The notes: generated by a model not told the origin, from the sequence alone. Positions 1 to 12,488 are shown, numbered from the stretch's first letter. The stretch is DNA of 64,000 nt from Fragum whitleyi (GCA_948146395.1 OX411549.1:28333272-28397271), one strand, 5' to 3'. Numbers and translations are program-made.

Positions 1-40
1 CTCACATGTCAAATTGCTGGAAATGTCACGCACAGGCTCT
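1..40. mobile_element. Family C end fragment at window edge
   Basis: CAAATTGCTGGAAATGTCAC / GCACAGGCTC; the rest lies outside. Confidence 0.55.
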
Positions 41-114
41 GATTATTCATTGTTTCATTTAGCTGGTGTTAATTTGGAATCGTACATGAAAACACACAAA
101 TCTATTTATAGAAA

Positions 115-275
115 AGTACGTCGATTTTTTGAAGGGACGAAATATACTATCAATAATTTTGACCAAGTTTGACAAATTGGCAATATAATATTACTTTCTT
201 CTACCTTCATTCAAAACTCATGATTCCTCTCATCAAATTTCATTTCGATATCATTCCAAGATCCAATTTCGCGAT
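115..275. mobile_element. Family A fragment
   Basis: CTTCATTCAAAACTCATGAT and CATCAAATTTCATTTCGATA match the arm; left boundary unclear. Confidence 0.45.
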
Positions 276-1373
276 TTTATTAGTACTATACATATATACT
301 CATTTTGAAAAGTAATTATCTCTTTGAATTTTACTCGTTGAGTTTTTTATTTATACAAATACAAATAGTTTATTGTTCAAATCATAAACATATGATATAC
401 GAACATTACAAAATAACATTGCTTACATACAAGTACATTCAGACAGTGACGGGGGTCACAGAAAGCTATCGCGGAATTGAAGGGGGCATAACCTCGGTCA
501 GATTATTTTGATGAAAAAGACTATAGGGCGAACATTCTTTTTTGATTGGTCTAGTGAATTACACACCATGGCGTATTTCACATTGAGGAATTTCGGTAAA
601 TAAGCATGTAACCTTATTAAATATGGATTAATTTAACTCGAATAAAAAAAGTTCTAGACTATTTGATTAAATAACTGTGACGTTTTTACTTGATTGTATG
701 TGATTCTTTTTTCATGGATTTACTAAGAAGGAATTAAAACCATCTTAACTGTGAGTATTTCAAGATTCTCTTGGCAAATAAAATGAATTTTCTGTACACT
801 GGATATCCATCCGGTTGACACAAATTTCATTTAGTTACTAATCGAATATCTTTCAGTTTGATTTTGATTTTGTCACTGTTTGAGTTCAAACACCCTCACA
901 CTCATAATCAAATTACTAAAATAACAAGATTTTGAAACAAAAAATGAAATATAAGAATCTGTTTTCATAAGGTAGAAATGTCGTCCACTCCTAAATCGGA
1001 AAATCATGGATGACACGGATGTGTTTACACGTATTTATGAGCATGCAGCTACGTTGTTATCTGTATTGTAGTGCCCCTGTTCAGTCGGCTTTGCCGAAAT
1101 GAAACAAGATTTACTAAGGGGAATATTTAACCTTTTTTTAAGTTATCAAAATGAAGTTGTGCTTTGAGGCTCGTTGATTTTATCTCATGCAAAAATAACT
1201 TATCTTGAATAATTTGTTTTGTTTAGATCATACTGTAGATCTGTAGTAACTTAACCCATTTCATTATCGAGGGATCAGTGCAAGACCGTCCCAGGTGCAT
1301 ATACAGTGTGTATACACCTAGCACAGTACCGCATCGTGCCCCTGATATACTCTTGATATTTTCCTCTTGCATA
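276..1373. other. AT-rich intergenic DNA, nothing recognised
   Basis: Short reading frames only, no splice-flanked coding-like segment, no repeat shared with the rest of the window. Confidence 0.5.
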
Positions 1374-1377
1374 TTAA

Positions 1378-1625
1378 CCCTTGTCATGCTGAATAAAAAA
1401 TCTCGGGAAAAAAAACAACCCTACAAAATCAAAGTGTTAAAAACACTGGATGCACTACATGTGAGTCGGTATTCATTTTGAAAATAAGATGTTCAAGCTT
1501 TTCTGGTTTCAAAGAAGGAAAAACAGGCGGGATAGGCAAAGATCAGACTGCACATCATGTGAAGGCTGACGTTTGTCCATAGCTCCTGCCAAGACAGGAA
1601 TATTCCGAGTTCAGCATGACAAGCG
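1378..1625. mobile_element. Family D TTAA-flanked MITE
   Basis: TTAA on both sides (1374-1377, 1626-1629), ends CCCTTGTCATGCTGAATAAA and TTCAGCATGACAAGCG. Internal CAGACTGCACAT hairpin. piggyBac-like by target and CCC start (inference). Confidence 0.75.
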
Positions 1626-1899
1626 TTAAGATGTGCCTGTCATTATAGATTAAGATCAGCCTGCTCCGAAATGCTGTCAGATCTTGGTTTACAAAGCCTT
1701 ATTTATACTAAATTATTTTTTTACTGAATTCAAACTGGTTGATTATATCAAATATTTTCAAGCTAATAGAAATATAACGGTAAGGATCCTCAGTGCTAAT
1801 TTTCAAATAATTTGTAGGCTCTTCTGTGGAAGAGTAGAACCGTGTATTGAGATTAATCAGATTCTGGATTATGGTGGCTAACACTTTGCTAAAAGAGAG

Positions 1900-3770
1900 G
1901 ACTTTCTCCAAATTGTGCTTCCATATTGCTCTAAGATTATCGTTATTGAAAATATAAGTAAAATTGGAAAAAAGAAGCATCTTGCTCATCAACATGTAAG
2001 TACAATAATTACTGAAATAGTTCAAAGCAACAAATGTTTAAGACTAGTTGGAGAATATTTCTCTGTGTTTTTTTATAATGATAGACACAAATTTAGAGAG
2101 ATTTCTTAAGCTCTTCGATGAGTCGTTTGTCATAAGAGCAATTCATTTGTGCCTACTTGGGTACCTGTAATAATATTGTTTTACATAAGTTTTCCTACTC
2201 GATTGAAGGTAGGGACATTTGAGAACCATTTGCATTTTATCTCCAACATCATTGTGGTTGCACAAGGTGCCAAATATCGTTCAAACCGCATGAATTGAAG
2301 ATGCACTGAATGTGATTTATCCATTTTGAGTTAAAATAAGGTATATTAAGCATGTATTGGTATAATTTCTTTGATAATTTATTTGTGCCATTTACTATTA
2401 GTTTGTTCCAAAAACCTATCATTCTACGTTTAATAGTTATTTCTAATGGATATCTGCCAGACTCTGCATAGACCATATAGTTTGGAGTACTTTTTCTCAA
2501 TTGCAAGATTTTCTTGATAAAATTAGTATGTATTTGTTCATGTTGATTTATTTTTTCATATCCCCATGTTTCAACAGAGTAAAGCAAAATTGGAAGTATG
2601 GTCAAAGAGTTTAAATGCTAGATCTGGGGGGAGATCAAGATTGTAAATTCTTTTGTATAAAAGGTGCATTGCTTTTTTGCTTGTTGTGCAAGAAACATCT
2701 TATTTAGTTTAAAATTACCTTTGCTACTGAAATGAGTACCAAGATACTTGTATGATTTAACTTGTTCTAATTCTTGATTAATTATTATAAAAGTTGTATT
2801 ATTTGATGTTGATCCTAAATCCATAACTTTTGTTTTTTCAGTATTGATATTTAATTCCCATTCCTCACAGTAATATACAAAGTTATTAAGTTTTCTTTGG
2901 AGAATTTTTGGGTCATCTGAAAATAGAATTGTGTCATCGGCATAAATTAGTAAAAATATTTCTAGATAAAGTGTTGGTTCGATGTCGGGGTCATTTAGTT
3001 TTACCCCAGTACAATTGAAACTCTTTAGGTATTCTTCCAAGTCATTCAAGAATAGTGAAAATAGGATCGGTGATTTATTTTTCGCCCTGCCGTACACCAC
3101 AATTACTATAGAAAAAGGAAGACTAATTGCTTTTGAGAGAAATACAGGATTTTATGTTTGAGTACATGCTCTTAATTATTCTGAGAAACATTCCAGATAT
3201 ATTTTGTTTTGCTAGCTTTTGCCAAAGACCTGTGTGCCAAATAGAGTCAAAAGCTTTTGAAAGTCTATGAAAATACAGTATAATTTTTTGTTGTAATGTT
3301 GAAGGATTTCATGCAGGGAGTTCAGAGTATTATATGATCAACTGTAGAGCAATTTTTTCTGTATGCAGCTTAATTATCAAGAAGGCTACTATTTTCCTCA
3401 ATGAAGCTTGTAAGCCTGCAATTTAAAATGCTTGTGAAAAGTTTAATTATACAAGATTATTGTGTTATTGGTCTGTAGTTTGTAGGGCAAGAAGGGTCAC
3501 CTTTACCTTTGTAGATTTGTATGATCATTTCATTCCTTCTCCCAATGATTTAGGTATATATCCAATATCTAGGATAACATTGAATAAGTTTGTATATACT
3601 GGTAACATCTTTAGACTGGATTTTTTATATATTCATTAATTGAATGATCAATGAATTAATTAATGATCAATTCCTGCAGACTTGTTATTTTTTTCAAATT
3701 TTGGATACATTTTTGAATTTCTCCTGCGATTATCAATTGTTATTTTCAATTGGAATTTGAATATCAATCG
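1900..3770 (-). mobile_element. Decayed LINE (reverse transcriptase) fragment
   Basis: Minus-strand pieces of a non-LTR reverse transcriptase: KAFDSIWHTGLWQKL near 3230, then LLIYADDTILFSDD (the YADD active site) and INTEKTKVMDLG at 3100-2618, then SVETWGYEKI and YAESGRYPLEITIKRRM at 2605-2249. Broken by frameshifts and stops, no endonuclease left. The C-terminal part resembles the element at 40 kb (GELWGYTYRE, GECGRYPL), so they are related. Outer limits approximate. Confidence 0.8.
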
Positions 3771-4485
3771 ATTTTTATAAACGAATGAGTTCGAATCAGT
3801 TGGATTTCGTTTATCTCAAATACTTTGATTTCTATTTGCCAATAGTTCCAACTATAGTTTTGTGTCTCTCAAATAAATCAGGCTTTGCCCAAAATATTGG
3901 TTATACGTCCCTGTTCAAATTAATTAGCAACCGTTATTTTGTATGCTTGGTTCCACAAATAAAGACACTGAAGTATATTTCCTTTTTCGGTCGATGCAAT
4001 TTAATTCAGTTACGGTGTGAATGTTTTGATTTTTTCCGTTTTTGTGCATCTTTGTTTCATAGCACCGTGAAAATAAAACTTTTATTCTCTTCATCTCTCA
4101 ATCTGTTCATTTTAGCTAGATCGAGAGACAGATTTTCATGACTTACACACAGGCTCTTACGGAATCACTGTAAGTTTTATTTATCGCTTTTCAATATTGA
4201 AACAGTTGAGATCGGTTGAAAAATATTTATTGGTGTTGAAGCATGTATATTAGATGTAGCTTTATAGGTAAGCCGAACCTGATAAGCTCAGTCGGTAAGG
4301 AAGGTACGATTTCTAGTCTTTGCGAAATTAATATTACATTTTTCGATTTGTGAGGCATACATGCTGTCTGCCTTTATATTTATAAGCAGTTGGCCTGTTT
4401 CGCTATGAGCCATCGATATATGGACGAGACTTTGATAAAATATAATTTTCATAATGGTACACTTATTAGCATCGTGAAATTGATA
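3771..4485. other. Intergenic, nothing recognised
   Basis: A 118-codon plus-strand frame (3785-4141) is Phe/Leu-rich with no motif or homologue I recognise; treated as chance. Confidence 0.45.
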
Positions 4486-4790
4486 CAGTTAACGACCTCG
4501 TAAAATTGACAAGGGGAATGATTTTGAAATTAATTTAGAATGAAATAGAAAGAGTGTGATGAGTGGGTTTTGAGTGAAAATAAAGGGAGGAAATCCAATA
4601 ATGCTTATTTTGTTCAGAAGAACAAAATCAACGATATTTAATACCTCTCTTTTATAAAATATAAATACAAGTTCCATAAATTGCTGAACCCAATTCTTCA
4701 AGAACCAGTCAGATGAATTCAATTATATCAGCAAAATCGCGGTTTTTTTCTAGATTTTTTTTCTTTTGCATGTAGTTGATGATCTTGTCC
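4486..4790. mobile_element. Family A copy, one end lost
   Basis: Starts TA-CAGTTAACGACCTCGTAA; has the hairpin core (AAAGGGAGG...ACCTCTCTTTTA) and the conserved CAAGAACCAGTCAGA segment, then stops before the second terminus. A second terminus fragment (ATCGTGAAATTGA) directly precedes it. Confidence 0.75.
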
Positions 4791-6829
4791 TTTTTTAGTC
4801 GCCATTTGTCAAAATGGCAGACTTATTGCGATTAGCTGGAAGGGTGTACATGGTGATAGTCTACATGGTGTCTGTATACTGGTATAGGCAAAGAACTACT
4901 TTTTTCTGGAATTTACTCTATCTCTTTGCACCGGACCCAATGACACCAAAAAGTAGTGCAGACAGTTTAAAAAAACAGCTATTTTGTTTGTTTAATGTAA
5001 TACTTTGACTTATATTTTTCCTTTTGAAGATGAACACAATCTTATAAAAACTTCATAATGGATATCTTGATGTCAAAAGTAAATTTGAGTTGCAAAATTA
5101 GTACGCCGAGGATTCTACAAATTTTATTGTCAATCCCCAGCACCTTTGGCAAGTGCTCTTTCATGAATATTGATGAGTTAGAAATTATGAATATTAATGG
5201 CCTTTTCATATATTGAAAAAAGTAGTCCATTTCGTTTGCGTTCTTTTTCGACAAAAACTCCGAGTTCTAATATATTATCATCATTAACATATGTTGGTTT
5301 TTTTTCGTAGTAATAAAAATAAACTGAAGAATTGGGTCGTTGTTCTTACTTTGAACTCGAAAATGCGCATGAATACGTCATAGCGTGCCATTTCCGAAGC
5401 GAGGAGGACGGAAATACAAGCTGACAGTAAAATCATCGATCTTTGTATTTCACGTTTAATCACTAGGTGAGTAGACAAATTGTTTTGGCTTGTCCGTCTG
5501 TTTTATTTATTCACCAATCAACGTTGAATTTAACGGAAAACTTCCATCCACATAATTGATTTAGCCTTTCAAAAACATCGTTCTAGCGATTCTCAAACCG
5601 TAGCCGTAGGCCGCCATATTGGAAAGATTGACGCCCCAGATTTATACATTTAAACAAAAACGGTACCGCTTTGTATTTCACTTCCACGCAAATATTCGTT
5701 CAATGTATTTGATGAATTAATTAGTGCGAGGGCAATTTATATAAGAAAAAAATCTGATAGTGCTTGAGCCCAGGGCTTCCATTGTATTGACCTAATTTTA
5801 TTTTGTAACCGCTCTTATGATACTACGACTTTGATAATCAAGTACACAACTTTTCAATTCTACACGATATCGGTTTACATTGAACCGGTCAAGTAAAGAT
5901 ATTGTTGATAAGAATTCAAGAGTGCTATTTGCGAACGGAATTAAATTCTGAACATCGATGTCAAATCAGTCAGCTAGGTTTTACTTTCGTTTTGAACTGA
6001 AGTGATAAGCTCGTTTATTTTTATTTTAATTTTTTTTTCAAAAGATACGATTATTCAGAGGTTGGAATTTTTGTAGTGTTTATACTTTGCATATCTATCC
6101 AATTGCTTGGACCGCTAACCGCTTATATTAATTTGAACTGTCTTGATCATTGAAGTTTGAAATAAAAACTAGATCTACATGCACTAATGAACATTATCAG
6201 GAATTTGAACCAGGTTTTTGTTTTAACTTGATATTTACTATGAATAACATTTGACAATTGATACATCTTGAACTGGAAATTGACTTTGGATTTTGATTCT
6301 CAGGAGTTTGAAATTGAAAGTGAGAAAAATGTTGTTGTTTGGGAAAGGGTTGATATAATATTTTTTGTCGTCTGCAACTCTTTTCAAATTGTATCACCCC
6401 AAAATTTCGCCGTTTTGTTAATTGCTTATAATCATAAACTTAAGTGCAATAAAACACTGGATACTCAGAGAGGATGTGGTAATAGTGGTGGGAATCGATG
6501 TGTAGGTGTTGCATCCATCACAATATGACATACTGTTAAAAGTGCTGTAAAACTACTTTCGATCAGTCAGATTCTGCTTAGAATCTGCCACACAGAACCC
6601 TTGAATTGATAGAAAAGGATTAGCATCTGAAATTGAACAGCAACCTGAACAAAAGGAGCTTGTAAGTGCTTGGGGTGAGCTATTGTGATCTCTTATCATC
6701 TGTTTGCCTGTAAACAATACTGTCGGGTTATTCTTAGCTCAAAATCTGAGTTATTGATCACAACTAACCAAAGTTCCAAAATATCATGGTATCATTCTCA
6801 TGGCGACTTTCGGGACCTTCAGTCCTTTG
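4791..6829. other. Intergenic with weak coding-like spots
   Basis: Apart from the weak leader-like exon near 5330-5478, a minus-strand ATGGCGGCCTACGGCTACGG near 5625 reads MAAYGYGLRIARTMFLKG and then stops. No repeat family recognised. Confidence 0.4.
5330..5478 (-). CDS. Possible first exon with signal peptide (weak)
   Basis: On the minus strand an ATG opens MILLSACISVLLASEMARYD and reaches GTAAGA after EFK. It looks like a secretion leader but has no partner exon I can identify. The plus strand of the same stretch also has a short coding-like frame (CSYFELENAHEYVIACHF), so either may be chance. Confidence 0.2.
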
Positions 6830-6955
6830 ATATTGATTTTGAAGCGTTTTTGAATGGTTTTAGTGAGTGTTTGTAATGAATGAATGGAGCGTTGAGTTGG
6901 CGAATTAGAATGGCTTAGATTGAGACGAAGGTCAATTCTACGATGTTACTAACTG
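6830..6955. mobile_element. Family A terminal fragment
   Basis: TTGAAGCGTTTTTGAATGGT through CTACGATGTTACTAACTG-TA; only the last third is present. Confidence 0.7.
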
Positions 6956-6963
6956 TACCACTT

Positions 6964-7000
6964 CCCAGATGACCCCTATCCGCCTGGTTGGTCACATGTT
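6964..7000. mobile_element. Family B terminal fragment
   Basis: CCCAGATGACCCCTATCCGC / CTGGTTGGTCACAT, directly after a family A end and before the candidate exon at 7030. Confidence 0.5.
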
Positions 7001-7029
7001 ATATTTTTTCTTCTGCCATACTTTTTGCA

Positions 7030-7087
7030 GGTTGAGAGGGATGGTAAATTCACAGTTAAGGAAAATTGTTGCCAATTCAAAGAGAAA
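7030..7087 (+). CDS. Candidate isolated exon (VERDGKF...CCQFKEK)
   Basis: 58 nt between a good acceptor (TACTTTTTGCAG) and GTACAA. Encodes VERDGKFTVKENCCQFKEK and ends in phase 1, which would join the candidate transmembrane exon at 9480 in frame. No homologue recognised; could be chance. Confidence 0.3.
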
Positions 7088-7099
7088 GGTACAAATTTT

Positions 7100-8052
7100 A
7101 GAAAAAATGTTTTCTCAGCAGAGACTTCCGGTCTATTCGGTTTTTTTTTAAACTGCTTTAAGTTTCACCAGGAATGGCTCTACAATGTATTTATTATGGA
7201 AAACACCAGAATTTATCAAATGGTATGTTTCGATCACATATATTTCGAAAGAGCTATCAAATGTCAATAAGGTAATAAGTGAAACGAATTCCTGCCATAC
7301 AAGTACTTTTAGAAAGAAAGAAAAAAAAACATATCTCTGTTATTTGAGGCCATATTTCTGTTTTAACCATAACGGAGTCGAGGACGCCATGATTTTGAAT
7401 CGAAAAAATGAGCATATCATTTTGGTATGTCAAATCTAGCACAGCATTTTTTCTGTGACAATGTCCAATGTTGCATGTTTTAGTTTCGTTTTTCACTAAT
7501 CACTGCTTCAACGATATAGAACTTATAATTACACTTTGTTTTGGTGTCTACAAAAACCGGAGGAGGGACATAATTCGTAGACTATGTAACTGCCTCTGAT
7601 CTATCGATACTAGTCTCTCAGACAGCGGGCTACCAGTTTACATAATTTCTCAGAAGATTTTTTCCAGTTATGCCTCAAAATGAAGGTAGAGGTACCTTTA
7701 TAAGGTCGGCTGCTTTCGGAAAAAACCGATGCATTACTATATCAATCATTTTTGTCGTCTGCGCTGTCGCCGTTGTCGTTGCTACAAAACACGTTGACAA
7801 TTTATAATTACTTTGGTAATAATAACGGTTTACTCTTGAAACGTGGATTATATATATACAGTATCAAAATAGCAAAATTGAAACAGCCGAGGGCTAGACA
7901 TCTGCATACGGATCTCTTTTTGGCAAAAAGCATCTATTTGGAATTTCAAGCGAATGGCCTTAGTTATATATAGGATCTCACTAGATATTAGAATTTTTTC
8001 ATGTAAACTAACAATTCATTTTCAACGCGATGGTTAAAAGTGTTATATTTGT
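7100..8052. other. Nothing recognised between candidate exon and tandem-core element
   Basis: AT-rich with short frames; would be intron if the exons at 7030 and 9480 belong together. Confidence 0.4.
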
Positions 8053-9202
8053 AGCTCACCTGAGCACGAAGTGCTCATGAGGGCTATTGTGATCACCCTC
8101 CGTCCGGCGTCCGTCAACAATCTTCAAACACCATCACCTCCTAAACTACTAGACCGATTAGGACTTAGGCTAATTTCAAGTATCTTCTTTTTCTAAACCA
8201 GAAGCCATAAAGCCTCGAAATTTCGCAAAGATTTTCAGCTGAAGACCTTTATCAAAATAGCAAAAATCATTACTGTTTGGCCACCAGGAGTAGAGCAACA
8301 GAGAGGAGGGGGTGGACTTGGAACAAATTAGAGATCTTTAAAATCTCTTTATCACTTAAACCAGAAGCCCTGTAGCCTTGAAAGTTGGCATGGATCATCA
8401 GCTCATAAACCTTGATTGAAATAGCTAAAATCATAAGTGTTGAACCAGCAAGAGCAGAACATTTGAGGAAGGGAGAGGTCAATTGGGATCAAACTTGGAT
8501 CAATTTTGAAATCTTTAAAATCTCTTCTTATGCTGACCCAGAAGCCATACAACCCCACAGCCTTAAAATCTGTCTTTGATTATCAACTTATAAAGCTTAA
8601 TTTAATTATCTAAATTCATGACTGGGTGGTGACCAGGGAAGAACACTGGGAAAGCGGATAGGATCAAATAAGACATGTTCAGCCTGTATATTTGGCATGA
8701 AATAGTTCAACGACCTGTATGTAAATAGATAACATCATGACTCTTGAGCAGCCAGGTGCAAGGAAATAGGGGGAGGGGGCAGTACTCACATGTCAACAGC
8801 CTTTATAATTGGTTAAATCATAAGTTCATATACCTGTTTGGCTACCAAGGTCAGACCACCGAATGGATGTTGTAGGTATCGAGGCTATGTTAAAGTCTTA
8901 AAATGTCTTTGTCAAAACCAGAAGGCTGACGGCCTTTTTATTTGGCATGGATTATCAGTTCAAATATACCTTTACGAAAATACTTAAAGCAATTAATGTT
9001 AGCATTCCAGGGGCAGAGCACTAGGAGAGGGCTTAAAGCCATAATGCCAATTTCGACCCAATTAGGTAGAAAGAGTTTCAGTGAACAGAGCTGAAATGGT
9101 TATAAACGTCAAAATCTCGTTTTCTTGTGTTGCTTAGACACATCTAGGTTAAAGAGCTATTTTCTCAGGTGAGCGATCCAGGGCCAACGACCCTCTTGTT
9201 CA
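8053..9202 (+). mobile_element. Tandem-core element with palindromic head (Helentron-like, non-autonomous)
   Basis: Begins GCTCACCTGAGCACGAAGTG / CTCATGAGGGC, a short palindromic head, then GTCCGGCGTCCGTC. The body is a degenerate ~160-180 bp repeat marked by CCAGAAGCC...CTTGAAA...CAT..ATTATCAGCT at about 8200, 8361, 8540 and 8929. Ends GGTGAGCGATCCAGGGCC... CTCTTGTTC. The architecture fits Helentron-associated (HINE) or Pearl-type mollusc elements (inference). No coding capacity. Confidence 0.7.
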
Positions 9203-9210
9203 AAAACATT

Positions 9211-9464
9211 TGTGAACAGTCACACAAGAAGGGACCATCTGGGAAGTGCATAAAGTGTCGACCCTAGTCAGACTGCGCGGGCTGCGCAGACTGGCTTGGG
9301 TCGAAACTTTTTACACTTTACTAATTTTCTAAACCTAGAATAATCTACATTCCTATGAAAGAATTTTGAAAAGCGACCTATGGTTGGCATGTACTTGAAC
9401 TTATCTCATCTAATGTTTATTTACGAAGTTCCCGGATGGCCCCTTTTCGTGTGACGGGTTACAT
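9211..9464. mobile_element. Family B copy next to candidate TM exon
   Basis: Both ends recognisable (AACAGTCACACAAGAAGGGA / CCATCTGGGAA and TTCCCGGATGGCCCCTTTTC / GTGTGACGGGTTACAT), with GTCAGACTGCGCGGGCTGCG / CAGACTGGC hairpin. Confidence 0.78.
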
Positions 9465-9479
9465 TTGCTCTTTTTCCAG

Positions 9480-9581
9480 ATGGAACAAGATCGAATAGGA
9501 ATACTGCAGTAATATTCATCGTAATTATTGGGTGTTCAATGCTTGTTACAGTCATCATAGCAGTGGCGTTTATTAAGAGAA
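9480..9581 (+). CDS. Candidate isolated transmembrane exon
   Basis: Acceptor CTCTTTTTCCAG, donor GTATGT, 102 nt, phase 1 at both ends. Encodes GTRSNRNTAVIF and a ~23-residue hydrophobic helix ending VAFIKRS. If not spliced at 9581 it would stop at TAA 9614-9616. A family B repeat ends ~15 bp before the acceptor. It may belong to another membrane-protein gene extending beyond or hidden in this region. Confidence 0.35.
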
Positions 9582-9629
9582 GTATGTACGAGAGCTTATT
9601 TGAGGAAGAGTTGTAAAGACTAACAGTGT

Positions 9630-9745
9630 CTTAAAATATTAATGTTATTTGGTCGAGGTTGGGAGAATTTATCATGACGCGGCTTTGTCGAGTCATGATA
9701 ATTTCTCGCAGCCCAGACCAGATAACATTGATATTTAAAACACAA
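9630..9745. repeat. Inverted repeat (~40-bp arms)
   Basis: AATGTTATTTGGTCGAGGTT / GGGAGAATTTATCATGAC folds with GTCATGATAATTTCTCGCAG / CCCAGACCAGATAACATT. Confidence 0.65.
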
Positions 9746-10019
9746 ACATGTCATTATTTTTATCATGCAACCATTTTCAGCGCTTTATTATAACAAACCA
9801 TTTAAGATCAAATGAATTCGGGTGAAAATGTATGCACTTTGGTCCTAAAATCAGACTGTCTGATGTGATGTTATGTAATCAGACAAGTGGTATCAGGTCA
9901 ATACAGGCTTCTTTGCCCTGGAATGACGGGTCATAACATTTTAAATAAAAAAGCCTGTGATGTTTCAGTTTGTAATATCATGAAATTAACAATTACCTTC
10001 ATTTAATATATTCTTTATC

Positions 10020-10211
10020 AATCGATCAGTGCTCCATTTATTCCAAGCACTCATTCACACAAAACGCTCCATTTTTCCATTCAAATCTACCAACTCTTTC
10101 TATAGTTTTTTTAAAAGGAGGTAAAAATATAGCTAATTTGGACGAAATTCGAGATATTGTATTATATCCCTATAATTTCTTTCAAAGCTCGTTCCACGCA
10201 CTCATTCAATG
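10020..10211. mobile_element. Family A partial copy
   Basis: CAGTGCTCCATTTATTCCAA, AAAGGAGGTAAAAATATAGC and CGTTCCACGCACTCATTCAA match arm and core; both termini absent. Confidence 0.65.
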
Positions 10212-10957
10212 TCGTTATCAGTGGATTCAGAGAACTTTTGTTGAATGTAATGTTGTTATTGTTCTTTCAAATATCGCGTTTATAGGTATTTTTCTCACGG
10301 AACTACATTTTTTCTGCCTATTATGGTTTAATGATATAAGGTGGTCACGCAAATACGTTCGCAAATTTGAAGAAAACGCTTTAACGTCGTATAATATAAA
10401 ATTATTAGGATTCATCTGTCAAGTGCGGTTGTAAGATGTGTATTTTCATGAAATGAAAAAAGAACGTCTACATGCCCTAATTGTTCCAAAAATGCGATTA
10501 AATTTCTTAATTAACAATTTTTTCTCTAAGATTATTACAATATCTATTTTCCAAAGTATTTTGCCCAATAATTATACAGGGATCTAGACAATATTATAAA
10601 TGTACTCTCATTCTCAAAAGTTTCAAGCTTTTTGAAATACACTTTTGAACTTTTTTAATGTAATGTTTGTTTGTTTGTTTTATCGCCAACAGATGTACTC
10701 TACCACTCTTTTGTTGACGGGCATAGAAACAGTGCATCTGGCAACTATGAGTTTTTGCGAAATAACCACGGGGAGCCAACAATAAAATCGACTTATGTTT
10801 ATATCTGAGAATTTGTGACAACTTCATAACTTGACAGAGATGGATTTTCCGTCACGAGTGAACCAGGCATTTGAAATCGAACAACATCTTTGTTATTATA
10901 AGTTTGAAATTGTTTTAGAAGTGGAATGGACGACAATCAATGTGATGTATGTATTTG

Positions 10958-11040
10958 TGACCCGTCATGCGATTTTCTGCTTAATGCGTGCAAGGGATAA
11001 TCTAAATGGAGATTGGATCTAGCATAGGCCAACCCAAGGT
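10958..11040. mobile_element. Family B left-end remnant
   Basis: TTGTGACCCGTCATGCGATT then AGATTGGATCTAGCATAGGC / CAACCC; the rest is not recognisable. Confidence 0.5.
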
Positions 11041-11109
11041 TTCATTACAATGTTTGCGCAGAAAATGGTAGACACTTTTAGCGCTTTGCACGAAACAAAC
11101 AGTTCGGCA

Positions 11110-11152
11110 ATTATATCCCGCTTTGCACGCGCACTTGTGTGCAAAGCGGGGT
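11110..11152. repeat. GC-rich hairpin, CCCGCTTTGCACG type
   Basis: CCCGCTTTGCACGCGCACTT / GTGTGCAAAGCGGG. Related hairpins occur near 24828 and 36110. Confidence 0.55.
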
Positions 11153-11305
11153 AAAATTGGCAAACAGTTTGCACTGTTTAGTCATCAAGTGCAGGAACAA
11201 TTAGGAGATTGGATCTACCAGAGTTCTGTTAGAGATTTCTGAAATACAGGGACCACGATAATAAAACCTTTCTCAGAGATTGCTTAGCAAACAGAAATGA
11301 CAATG

Positions 11306-11475
11306 GGTTTAATTATAGGCGGTAATGAAATACAGCCAACTTTGTCGAAATAAGCGATATTGTATTACCCCCCTTAAAATTCATTCAAAACTCACTCATC
11401 GAACTCATTCAATTTCATTTTTAAGTTCATTCTAAAGTCATTCAACTTGTTTAATTCACGATGTTCCGAACTTGA
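11306..11475. mobile_element. Family A half copy
   Basis: Core and right arm only (GCGATATTGTATTACC... TTCACGATGTTCCGAAC). Confidence 0.65.
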
Positions 11476-11634
11476 TGTTATAAACTATAAGTATACTCGT
11501 ATGATTTTTTCAAGTACAAAATTGAAATTCGGGACAACCAGACTTAGTATAAGAAGGTCCCCAGCCTGCTTATTAACACAAAATCCATTCTTTTAAAAGG
11601 CAAGATCATTGACTTTGAAAGGAGAAAGTCACTA

Positions 11635-12068
11635 CAGTTAATTACATCGTGAAATTGAAATTCATCTCAATCAAATCCATTCTAAATCACTGACTCATCG
11701 CTCCATTCATTCATTCCAAACACTCACTCAAACCATTCAAAACGCTCCAAATTCCCTGAAAAAGATACAATCAACAAATTCTTGAAAAATTCATATAGTT
11801 GAAAAAAGCGCGATTTCACTGACATTTTGTAATTGTAAGCGTCTAATCGGTTCTTGAAGAAAAATGAAGCTATTAATAGAACTTATGTGCATATTATATT
11901 AAAGGGAGGTAATTAATATCGCCAATTTTGTTCATCCTAAACAAAATTTGCGATAGTGGATTACCTCCCTTTAAATTCACTCAAAACTCATTCCACAGAC
12001 TCATTCAATCTCATCAAAAAGTCATTCAAAAATCATTCATCTGGTCACGTTCATGATGTTGTTAACTA
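11635..12068. mobile_element. Family A full-length copy
   Basis: CAGTTAATTACATCGTGAAA to TCATGATGTTGTTAACTA, with intact core hairpin (AAAGGGAGGTAATTAATATC ... GATTACCTCCCTTTAAA). Confidence 0.82.
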
Positions 12069-12488
12069 TACTGTCGTATGTTCATAGCAAAGCGTTCGCT
12101 TAAAAAAGTTTGTATATTGATTGTAGAAATTAATATCATAACTTAGCTTTTGTTATCAGATTTACAATGCGCTTAATTAGTTAGCATATGGAAAAAGTTT
12201 TTTTCGAAACTACTATCATGTGAAAGGGTTGTAAATGTATGTCGATGTGACATATATTTGAATATTAGAGGTTATTTTTTCATGTAATATAACATTTCAA
12301 AGTTATGCGCCACTTGCTTAACATTATACGGTATTAAATACCAAAAAATGAGAAAGGAATTTGATCCGATCATCATTACATTTACATTGGTAAAATAACA
12401 ACCAAAGGATATATGAAACCCCCAAAAGAAATTTTTAAATAGTATCCCGTCAACCATCAATGGAGTTCTCCGTAAATCTGTTTAATAG

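Noticed and set aside
305..511. Short plus-strand frame
   Set aside because: AT-rich composition and no motif; expected by chance.
3785..4141. 118-codon plus-strand frame
   Set aside because: Phe/Leu-rich translation of AT-rich DNA, no recognisable domain.
6671..6700. Another tandem-core element head
   Set aside because: Only GGTGAGCTATTGTGATC-like similarity; too short to call.
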